64,000 bases of DNA from Posidonia oceanica (lineage: Eukaryota; Streptophyta; Magnoliopsida; Alismatales; Posidoniaceae): positions 4,095,001 through 4,159,000 of the forward strand of contig JAZBRS010000013.1 in assembly GCA_037176725.1 (NCBI GenBank), in the 5' to 3' direction. The notes beneath the pieces are model-generated. The model was not told where the DNA came from. It made no database searches and saw only the letters and a program-made list of their open reading frames with translations. Numbering within the stretch: the first letter of the stretch is position 1; each line of letters starts with the position of its first letter. Made by a program: the position numbers and the translations under genes. Of this stretch, positions 55,483 through 64,000 are shown piece after piece.

Positions 55483-56984
55483 ACCGGCCCCTGCCTTGCA
55501 GAGCGTTCTCTCCCATCCCGTCCTTTGCATCCTCTGTTTCCTTGTATTTTTTTTTTTGCATTCCAACCCTGTCCCTTGCATTCTCGCAATCTCTACATAT
55601 ATCCTTGCATTTCCATCTCTTTCAGCATATCTCAAGCAAAAACAAAAAATCCTCAGCAAAAATCATGCATTGCATCTAACCCGATGATGAAATCAGATGT
55701 GCTTGCCTGCTATGGAAGGAGTCTACCCGGCCTCACCTGACACTACTTAGGCGTCTTAGCTAGTGAGGGAGCCACCTTTCAAATGAGAACAGGCGAAATA
55801 ACCAAACCCCTTAGGACTTGCACCTCCCGAGGGAGATAAAATGCTAGGATGTGAGTAAGAGCATGAGCCATAAAAGAATATGTCTGAGCGTGGGCATAAA
55901 AGAAAAAGCAAACAGAAGGCGAAGGCAGAAGCAGGCCCTAGAGATAAAGGCGTGTAGCATAACCCTGTCCCCCCGGACTACTTTGGAAATGGAGCACCAT
56001 TTCCCACCTGGGAGCCTCAAACCCAGCAAGACCCAGGCGCCCATTACCTCTAAGTTAGGGACAGCGGAAGCCTGCAAAAGAAAAGAGAGAAAGAAAAGAA
56101 CAAAAAAGAAAGAAAAACAAAAGAAGCAAGAAAAAAATGAGCAAAGACAAAAGTCAACTCCAGAAAAAGAAAAAGCAAGTAGCGCAATCCCGTTCCTTTA
56201 CTTGTCTTAGAGAGAGACTAAAGTTTGCGCCTGGGGAATGTACAAACCCTGCAGGGCCTAAACCTAGCAATGCCTAACCAGCGGCTCCCCAGCTTCAACT
56301 AGGTGCCCAATACTTCCAAGTTAGGGATAGGAGAAACCTACATGCCTATGAGGGAGCAAAAAGAAGCAAAAAGAGTAGGTGTAGGTCCTTAAGAGTTTGG
56401 CCTGGAGCCTATCCTCACTACCCACCACCCATGCACTGTAAATAATCCTTTCCTGAGTGCCACCAGCAAGTTAAGAGTTTGAGTAGAGTCCAGTGAGTCA
56501 GGGACCCCTCTCTTCCTCTGCAGCAGGCACTAAGCACTCCATATGCTGAGGGCTACAGCATATAAGCAAAAGCATGCATACATCTACAGCACCAATTGTA
56601 AATCATGCACCTATCTACGCATATCAATCACAAGCCATGCACGCATGCACAGCATCAGCCCTTCCTTCCCTTCTATCTTCCCACTCTGCAAAACTTGGCT
56701 CGGCATTGAGACAGTATTTCTATCATGCATGCATCGACTTTCTTCAAGCTGCATCGGTCCAGAGCTCTGACCAACCGCTTCCCCCTGCGGAACTACCTTT
56801 GTCTGAATATGTTTAATATCTGCGCTCTGAATGCTAACTGTTAAACATGCTAAAATGCTAGTTTTGAAATCTGCATCTTTACCAGCCAGTGGTTACATGC
56901 TTATACCTGATCTGATGAACTGCAACTCTGATTACAGGTACCTGAGGTTTCTGCACCAGCAGCCTGCACTTTCTCTCCTGCACA
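55483..56984 (+). other. Non-coding region between integrase and extra ORF, family A copy 3
   Basis: This aligns to 8770-10582 (minus). It contains three polypurine-rich blocks followed by lines ending GTTAGGGA(C/T)AG, near 55.93, 56.13 and 56.33 kb, resembling diverged repeats of about 200 bp. TGATTACAG|GTACC near 56937 is a possible splice acceptor ahead of the extra ORF. Confidence 0.6.
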
Positions 56985-58178
56985 TTGGGTTATCCTACTC
57001 TAGTCACTCCCATGCACTACTTAGATGCCCTGCGAGAGTGGGTCGGCAAACTCACTGAAGCCGATCGCGAGAAGCTGCGCACATGGGGTATTCCGTCCAA
57101 GCTTCTGAAGGCAGCAGACATTGAAGTAAATCAACATCTCCTATGCGCTGCAGTAAGGATCTGGAAGCCAGCGCATCATGTCTTCCACTTCGGCAGGACA
57201 GAGTTGACTCCTACGTTGGAGGAAGTGTGCCAGATTTGTAGTTTCTCCAAGATCATGGGACCTACGGTCTTCATGAGGCACAAGGGATACACTGCGGTCC
57301 TGAGCCAGCTGACTGGGCTCTCTACCAAAAGCTGCCAACAAAGACTGATCTGCACCAGCAGGCCCATGCTCCTGCTTCGCCTAGCGTATTTTGATACAGT
57401 TATGGAAAAGCGTGCTGAACTTGGAGACGAGCTGTGGCTCCGGGGATTCGTCACCCACTTTCTGGGCGAACTCATCTTCACGCATGGCCGGATGACAGTT
57501 GCAATCGAGATTGCTGAGATTGCACTTGCAATGGTGACCCGGCAGATCAACCTGGCACCAGTCGTCCTTGCAGAAACTTACCACGGGTTGGACCGTGTTG
57601 TACACCGCTGCCGCTAGTTCCACGGCTGCGGAGTACTCGTGCAAATCTGGCTAGCTGCACACCTGGAGATGGATCCTCTGCACCCTCAGAGACATGCTAT
57701 TGAAACATACTACAGTAGTGGTCATGCAATAACCATCAAGAGCGTACTAGAAGAGTACCAGAAGCTGTCTGAGCTGACGGATGATGCAGTAACTTGACGA
57801 ATCATCCCATCCGCAGTAGAACCCTTCATCGTCTTCTTCGATGCTCGCGATACGCGACTTGTGGTGCTGCCAGGATTCACTGGGGGTGTGGAGTACCACC
57901 CTATCCGGGTCATGCGGCAGTTTGGCTACCGGCAGGGCGCCTTCATTGATAGCACTGCGCCCAGGCTCGTGCAGACCTACCCTCTCAGCACAACAGCATC
58001 CACAACAGTACTAGCAGACCTGATGCGGCACGGGGTCAAGTCTATAGACATTGCAGCTGTGAAGGGCTCAGGATATACTTCTGAGTATGTCGCTGAGGTG
58101 CAGGGACTCTGGCCCTTCAACGAGATTCCTCCTGACGCCCCCCAGTTCCCTGACTCCCACAAAGCAAAGAAGGCCTGA
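56985..58178 (+). pseudogene. Extra ORF after pol, plant-mobile-domain / DUF7745-like, family A copy 3
   Basis: This is a single frame of about 397 codons with stops at 57615 (TAG) and about 57795 (TGA). Copy 2 has ATG where this copy has TTG at 56985, so the start was probably lost; the next ATG is at 57012. The protein shows YLDALREWVGKLTEADREKL, RTWGIPSKLLKAADIEV, IWKPAHHVFHFGRTELTPTL, EEVCQICSF, GDELWLRGFVTHFLGELIFT and HGRMTVAIEIAEIALAMVTR. The C-terminal part has VVLPGFTGGVEYHPIRVMRQ. The WKPAHHVF / ELTPTLEEV block matches PMD-like and DUF7745 proteins. Sense position between pol and 3' LTR fits an additional ORF of a Tat element. The function is unknown. Confidence 0.75.
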
Positions 58179-58647
58179 CTTAACTAGGCATCTGTGCAGT
58201 TGCTTGTTTGTTTAGCTCTTTTGAATCATGCTGTATCTTTTGGCCTACCAGAGGCGTATAACCAGAGATTCACTTAATACAAAGACGTTTCACGCCATTT
58301 GCTTGTGTTGCATGCCTTGCCTACTGCATATCTCTTCCTGCTAGGATGTTGCAAGACCCGCATCAAACACTTCAAAGCATTAGCTCATGCGAGCAGCCTA
58401 GAGCAGCCCTGCGAGAAATCTAGAGCAGTTCCCTCTGCAAGCACCATGCCAGCAGCCTCAGCAGGGAGTTACAGCAAAACTCCCCCTGTAATCAACATGC
58501 GTGCAAGAACCTCTGCATACTCATGCATCGCCGCAACCGCCTTTGCCCGGATCGCTCTGGGCTGGTATCCCTAACTGCTCATTTGGCAAACACATTAGTT
58601 TTGTCTGCATTTCCTTGCTTTTTCGATGCTAGCGGCGCTTCGGCTAT
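58179..58647 (+). other. Non-coding region after the extra ORF, family A copy 3
   Basis: This aligns in part to 7200-7566 (minus). No reading frame or repeat is recognised, apart from a few GCA-rich words. Confidence 0.6.
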
Positions 58648-58675
58648 CCCCTGGTATCATCCCTGATACCAGGGG
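58648..58675. other. Perfect 12-bp hairpin
   Basis: Arms CCCCTGGTATCA (58648-58659) and TGATACCAGGGG (58664-58675) are exact complements around TCCC. It lies at the entry to the hairpin array and a related TCTGGTATCGC follows at about 58695. It could be a transcript stop, an RNA structure or a recombination product. Confidence 0.85.
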
Positions 58676-58719
58676 CATCTTTTTAGCTGCTCTCTGGTAT
58701 CGCTCCCTCTCCTTTTTTC

Positions 58720-60400
58720 CTTTCTTGCTTGCTTCCTCGGGCGAGGACAAGCCCTGCTTGGCTCTGTGCGGACAGAGCCCCTGTCTGTTTCCTCACGCGA
58801 GGATCAAACCCACTTGCTTCCTCGGGAGAGGACAAGCCTTGCGCGGCTCCGTGCGGATGGAGTTTCCCTGTTTCCTTGGGCGAGGATCAGGCCCGCTTAT
58901 TCCTCGACCGAGGATAAGCGTATGCGCGCCTGCTTGCTTCCTCGAGCGAGGACAAGCTCTTCACAGACCCCGTATGCTCGAAGTCCTTCCCTGTATCCTC
59001 GTGCCAGGATCAGCCCTTGCGTGGCTTCGCTCCGTGCGAACGATGCTCGCGCTTGCCCTCCTCCTTTCCTTTCTTGCTTGCTTCCTCGGGCGAGGATAAG
59101 CCCTTTTTCCTTCTTGCTTGCTTCCTCAGGCGAGGACAAGCCTTTTTCTTTTCACGTGACTTCTCTCCGTGCGGATGGGGTCCCGCTTGCTTGCTTCCTC
59201 GGTCGAGGACAAGCCTCTTTCTTCTTGCCTTCTACACGACTCCGCTCCGTGAGGACGGGGTCCTGCCTGCTTGCTTCCTCGGACGAGGACAAGCCTTTTT
59301 TCCTTTTTTCGCTTGCTTCCTCGTGCGAGGACGAGCCCCCTGGGTGACTTCGCTCCGTGTAGATGAAGTCCCCTGTCTGTTTCCTCGGGCGAGGGTCGGA
59401 CTGCTGCTTGCTTTCTTGGGTGAGGACAAGCCCCCTTTGGATTCCGTCCGCACGGAATCCCCCGCTTGTTCCTCGGGCGAGGACAAGCCTTTGCCGTCTC
59501 TGTCCGCACGGAGACCGTGCTTGCTTCCTCAGGCAAGGACAAGCTCTTCTCGGACCCCATATGCTCGGAGTTCTACCCTGTATCCTCGTGCGAGGATCAG
59601 CCCTTGCGTGGCTTTGCTCCGTGCAGACGATGCCCACGCTTGCCCTTCCCCTTTCTTTTTCTTGCTTGCTTCCTCGAGCGAGGACAAGCTCTTCTCGGAC
59701 CCCATATGCTCAGAGTCCTGCCCTGTATCCTCGTGCGAGGATCAGCCCTTACGTGGCTTCGCTCCATGCGGACGATGCCCACGCTTGCCTATCCCCTTTC
59801 TTTCTTTCTAGTTTGCTACCTCGGGCGAGGACAAGCCCTTCTCGGACCCCGTATGCTCAGAGTCCTACCCTGTATCCTTGAGCGAGGATCAGCCCTGGCG
59901 TGGCTTCGCTCCGTGTGGACGATGCCCATGCTTGCTTGCTCCCTTTCTCTTTCTTGCTTGCTTCCTCGGGCAAGGACAAGCTCTTCTCGGACCCCGTATG
60001 CTTGGAGTCCTGCCCTGTATCCTCGTGCGAGGATCAGCCATTGCGTGGCTTTGCTCTGTGCGGACGATGCCCATGCTTGCCTACCCCCTTTCTCTTTCTT
60101 GCTTGCTTCCTCGGGCGAGGACAAGCTCTTCTCGGACCCCGTATGCTCGAAGTCCTGCCCTATATCCTCGTGCGAGGATCAGCCCTTGCGTGGCTTCGTT
60201 CTGTGCGGACGATGCCCACGCTTGTCTACCCCCTTTCTTTCTTTCTTGCTTGCTTCCTCAGGCGAGGACAAGCCCTTCTCGGACTCCGTATGGTCGGAGT
60301 CCTTCCCTGTGTCCTCGTGCGAGGACCAACCCTTGCGTGGCTTCGCTCCATGCGGACGATGCCTACGTTTGCCTGCCCCCTTTCTTTCTTGCTTGCTTAT
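58720..60400 (+). repeat. Hairpin-rich tandem array, family A copy 3 (irregular units, then about six of 146 bp)
   Basis: From 58720 to 59510 short irregular units begin CTTGCTTCCTCGGGCGAGGA. From about 59515 to 60400 a 146-bp unit repeats (the GACAAGC word recurs near 59537, 59683, 59829, 59975, 60120 and 60266). Every unit has CCTCG-NN-CGAGG and a second inverted repeat on the GGACTCCG or GACTTCGCTCC theme. Open frames here are repeat products. Confidence 0.92.
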
Positions 60401-60846
60401 TTCCCCTATGGGCTAGCAGCCCTAACCGCTCGGTCGACAACTATCCAATTGTCTAGACCCCCTTTGCTTGTTGGGCTAGCAGCCCTAACTGCTCGGATGC
60501 CAAGCCTGTCAGTCTTGTCAGGCATCCCTTTTGTGAGATCGGACTAATCCCTGAACTCTTGCATTGCATTGTAGCTTTCTTTGCATCCCTCCTGCATCAG
60601 CATCGCATTCTTTTACTAATGGCATTGCATGGTAAGTAACTGCATCGCCATGCATTGCATCCGCATTAGCACGTGTTGCATCAACATCTGCATTCGCATC
60701 TGCTTCTGCATTGTGGCTCTGAGTCACGTTTTCCGGTACATCCACCAGATAAATGACTCACGCCTACAGTAATTTTGCGCTCCTGCCAGCGTCAGCTAGG
60801 GTGTCTTGTCTACGCTGAGCAGCGGTCTCGCTACGCTTGACCTTGC
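60401..60846 (+). other. Region between the array and the polypurine tract, family A copy 3
   Basis: GGGCTAGCAGCCCTAAC, a small hairpin (GGGCT / AGCCC), occurs twice, near 60410 and 60475, and once in copy 2 near 7165 in reverse. Short GCATTGCATC words follow. No gene is recognised. Confidence 0.6.
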
Positions 60847-60861
60847 TCAGGGAGGGGCATC
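60847..60861 (+). other. Polypurine tract of family A
   Basis: CAGGGAGGGGCATC lies directly before the LTR start TGTAGACACCC. It is nearly the same as the family C tract. Confidence 0.85.
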
Positions 60862-61535
60862 TGTAGACACCCTATTCTGACAGCCCGGAAGTTGGTGGTT
60901 TTCTCCTGCAGGTTTGCTCGAACTCTGGAATGGCACTCTTATTTTCCTAACCCTTTTCTAACCCATTTCCAAGCCTAAAACCTTATCTAAACCGTAAAAG
61001 CCTTAACCCAAGCCTTTTTACAATTTTTAAACCCTTTTAGAGCCCAAGTCCAAGCCCATTACAGCTTTTGCCAACTGAGTGTGTTGTACGCTAGCATAGG
61101 CAGCGTCCAACGTTGGACGCGCCTGATGCTAGCATCCAACATTGGATGCCTCCTGCTCCAGCGTCCAATGGCTCGGTTGCAGCAGTGACTGCTCTGCCCC
61201 CTTCGGCTCACCGCCCGTCCACTCCACCGCCTCCCTGCACTTACTACCCATCCCCTCTTGCACTTCGAGCCACCCACTAGCTGCCAAGGCCGAGTTACTC
61301 CTCTACCACGGCGTCTTCTCCGCCCCAGCACCGTTTCTGCTCTCTCCCGCTCTCACTAACTTCCGCCACTTCTGTCAGCCACCGCCGCGACTTCGCTGGC
61401 CTTCTGACGAAGCCCACGCCCCCACCTGACAACCCACATGGCCTCCGCACACTCGGAAGCCTCTGCATCACCTGCAATTGCCTGAATTCCGCCTGCAACC
61501 CTGACCCAATGCACTGTTGTCATCCACTCTTGCTC
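60862..61535 (+). repeat. 3' LTR of family A, 5' part
   Basis: It begins TGTAGACACCCTATTCTGAC after the polypurine tract and is cut at 61536 by a family B LTR. It contains a strong AACGTT word cluster. It is the only family A LTR sequence in the window. Confidence 0.8.
61084..61170. repeat. AACGTT word cluster in the family A LTR
   Basis: It includes GCGTCCAACGTTGGACGC, a perfect 18-bp palindrome at 61103-61120, and GCATCCAACATTGGATGC at 61132-61149, the same palindrome with C-to-T and G-to-A changes. A GTTGTACGC word precedes them. Confidence 0.88.
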
Positions 61536-64000
61536 ACTGTAGACACCCCATTTTGACTGGCTGAATCAATGGAATCCTTCTGGTGGCTTCTGAACCCAAA
61601 CCTAGACCCAAAACCACATCCTTCTTTTCAAATCTAACCCAAAACCAAACCTAGAACTACACCCATTTCCTAAACTCAAAAACCATCCAAAAACCATAGG
61701 AAAACCCGTCCTTTTCAACCTAGAAAACCCTCCAAAAAGCCCTTAGAATTTCAAACCAAAACCACTCCCAAAAAACCCTAGAAAACCTAGGTAAAACCCC
61801 CTTTTTTCTAGACCCCAAAATCCTTCCAAAAACCTTCCAAAATCCTACCTCAAACCCTAGGTTAAACACTAGAAACCCTAGGTCACACACTCACCCAATC
61901 CCACTCCATTTCCAAGCCTTTATCCTCCCCATCTCTCCAAATTATCCTTTTCTCTCTCCTATTCTTGCCTTGCAGTGGGCCCACCTTATGCATCATTCCT
62001 TCCTGTATTTTAACTGTATTTTTGTTTTATTTTTATCTTATCTCTTGATTTTCTAATATTTAATTTCTTTCCTCCCCTCTCTTTCTTCTTTCTTTCTCCA
62101 TTTCTTTCTTTTCTTCTTCCTCTCCTTTTCCTTTTCCTTTTCCTTTCTTCCACTAAACCTTTAAAACTCTAATTAAAAAAGGAAAACAAAAGAGAAACAA
62201 ATCAAAACCTTAAAAAGAAATAATTAAAAACTTAGATAAACAATTAAAAGAAAAACCCAACTAAAACCAACTAAAAAACTAAGAATGCAATGTAAAAAAT
62301 ACAAAACAAACAAGAGGAAAATGCTATTAAAAACAAACAAAAGAAAAATATAATCAAAACAAACAAAAAGAAAGAACCCTATTAAAAATAACAACAAATC
62401 AAAAGCAAATCCTAGGAAAAAAGAAACAATTAAAAAACCCTAGGATAAGTAATTAAAAAACAATTAACAAATCTAAGGAAACAATTAAAACTTAAAACAA
62501 TTTAAAAGACTTAATTAAAAAGAAAAAAAGAGAAAAAACTTAACAAGAAAAACTTAACTTAAAAATAATTAAAAAACTTAACAAACATTTAAAACAAAAT
62601 TAAAAAACAATTTAAAGAAAAACTTGAGAAAAAATCATAAAAACTTAAAACAAAACTAAAACTCCTCCTAACCCTAATTAATTAATTAAAGAAAACATTC
62701 CTTTAAAACCTATTTAAAAATCTCAACCTAAAAACAATTACTCTAAACATTTCCAAATCTTTTTTATTTTATTCCAAATCTTTTTCTTCTTCTCTTTCTT
62801 TCTCCTTTCTTTTTTCCTTTCTTCTTTTTTTCTTTCTTCTTTTCTTTTCTTTACTCCGGCCCGGCCCACCTGCCTCCTGCCTTCTCCCCTCCTTTCCTTC
62901 TTTTCTTTTTTTCTTTCTTTCTTTCTTTTCCTGCGGCCCAGCCTGCTCCACCTGCCTGCCTCCTCCTCCTCCCCTTCTTTCTTTCCTTCCTTCTTCTTCT
63001 TCCTTCTGTTTTCTGTTTTTCTCCCGCGAATCCCATTTGCAACAGCTTTCCCCCCTCCTTTTAAAATCCAAAATCTCCCTCTCCATCAGATCATCCACAG
63101 AACCCTCTCCCCTCTCCTCTCTCAGCTTTCCCATCTTCCTCTTCGGCGACATTAATGCCCGTCGCCTCGCCGATCGTAGCCATCAGCTCCAGTTGCCTCC
63201 GCGCCTGAGGAATTTGAATCCGCAGCTCGCACCCAGCACCCATTCCAGCTCCTGATAAAACCAAGCCCTTCCCCATTCCTTCCACACCTTTTTGCCACCA
63301 GAGAGAGCACTAGAGAGAGCGTGAGAAGCCCAGAATTTCCCTTCCTCCTCCTTTGAAAAAATTTCAGTTTTCCCTCTCCCTTCAACAGACCTCCTCAGAC
63401 CACTTCAAGCCTCCAAATCCCTTCCAAATCCATCCCCAAACTTCACCCGAAATCCCAGCACCAAGCCTCCACTCTTCCACGACCAGAACTAACCCAGAAA
63501 CACCCAAAACACCTCCATTCTCCTCCACAGAACCAGACTCCCTTCCTCCCAAAATTCCCAACTCTTCAGACCACTCCATCAGCCCAAACTCTTCCCAGCA
63601 ACTCACCTGAACTTCACCTCCCCAAACCACCCAAGCTTCAGTCCAAACACTCACCACAGCCCGAACAACCCACAACAAACACTTACCTCCATTTCTGCTC
63701 GAAATCCACCAAGTCAGCAACCTTCCACCACAGCACTCCACAGCCCAATTCAAGCCTCTAGTAACCTTCACCGAACACCCAGCAGCACACCGGAGCCCTC
63801 CACTAAGCCCGAGGAGCAACATTTCACCTCCCCCACCTCTGGCAGTCTCTGTTGAACCCAAGAAAGCCGTTTTCTTCTGCCGGCCTGCAAGCTCACATCT
63901 GAGCATCCAGAAAGCTCTAGAGCGACGCCTGGAGTGGAACCCGATCCTCGCGAGCCGCCGGGGACACCTCCAGCAGCCAGACCATCGTCACCGTCGCCTG
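61536..64000 (+). repeat. Start of a family B LTR, running off the window
   Basis: It begins TGTAGACACCCCATTTTGAC and follows the block order of 27020-29700: CCTTCTGGTGGCTTCTG, the pyrimidine and A-rich stretches, GGCCCGGCCCACCTG, and near the end GATCCTCGCGAGC. It is clearly diverged from the B LTR at 27 kb. It lacks a polypurine tract on its left, so it is the left LTR of an element, or a solo LTR, inserted in the family A LTR. Confidence 0.8.

Larger units (their letters stand above)
54160..61535 (+). mobile_element. Family A copy 3: integrase to 3' LTR
   Basis: This begins within the pol region just before integrase (VDVLVTCMEQPAYCMGIEEV) at the break with the C LTR. It continues through integrase, non-coding sequence, the PMD/DUF7745-like ORF, a hairpin-rich array and a polypurine tract into an LTR that is interrupted at 61536. 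Together with copy 1 it gives nearly the whole family A plan. Confidence 0.88.

Noticed and set aside
58626..60547. Overlapping ORFs of 160-316 codons on both strands (LACFLGRGQALLG type)
   Set aside because: They are repeat translation of the hairpin array; several frames are open at once.
60862..61550. 60862 and 61536 as the two LTRs of one small element
   Set aside because: Their sequences differ after the shared TGTAGACACCC start. The first follows a polypurine tract and the second does not, so they are LTRs of different families.

Overview
The window is a block of nested plant retrotransposons, and no intact ordinary host gene is visible. The coding sequence is Ty3/gypsy gag-pol of two kinds: the Tat/Ogre type and a chromodomain-bearing chromovirus. 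With GT-AG introns, a tRNA-Arg-like primer site and plant-mobile-domain-like (PMD) proteins, this points to the repeat-rich part of a flowering plant genome, probably a eudicot. The species cannot be named from the sequence. I use three names for the Tat-type families: A, B and C.

Layout. 1-6126: family A copy 1 (+), gag to the start of integrase, in one reading frame with many stops. 6126-7151: the end of a family B LTR plus its primer site and first internal bases. 7152-13437 and 22553-23549: family A copy 2 (-), split by a chromovirus at 13438-22552 that has two 2.18-kb LTRs, a perfect 5-bp target duplication AGTCG and a predicted intron between gag and pol. 23550-54159: family C, with a 5' LTR (23550-24988), a leader, a short ORF cut by a family B insertion, a 3' cargo region and a truncated 3' LTR (53274-54159). 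Family B starts at 27020 with an LTR of about 5.7 kb and runs through gag, two tandem retropepsin domains, a G-patch, a predicted intron, RT, RNase H and integrase to 40831; no 3' LTR was found. 42.5-49.7 kb: three minus-strand PMD-like genes with introns. 50.0-53.1 kb: long minisatellite arrays leading to the C polypurine tract and 3' LTR. 54160-61535: family A copy 3 (+), integrase, a PMD/DUF7745-like extra ORF, a hairpin-rich array, a polypurine tract and an LTR. 61536-64000: the start of another family B LTR.

Three observations stand out. First, clusters of palindromic words built on AACGTT, such as GCGTCCAACGTTGGACGC, occur in the A and C LTRs, in the C leader, and in the spacers on both sides of every minus-strand PMD gene, which ties those genes to element C. 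Second, two unrelated elements carry predicted introns placed so that the unspliced RNA stops just after Gag (chromovirus) or after protease (family B), while splicing opens Pol in frame. Third, genes here decay mostly by stop codons, especially TAG. Comparing the two A copies shows reciprocal CAG-to-TAG and CGA-to-TGA changes, the pattern expected from deamination of methylated cytosine.

Almost every coding region is a pseudogene. Boundaries read from LTR pairs, target duplications or splice sites are good to a few bases; other boundaries are approximate.
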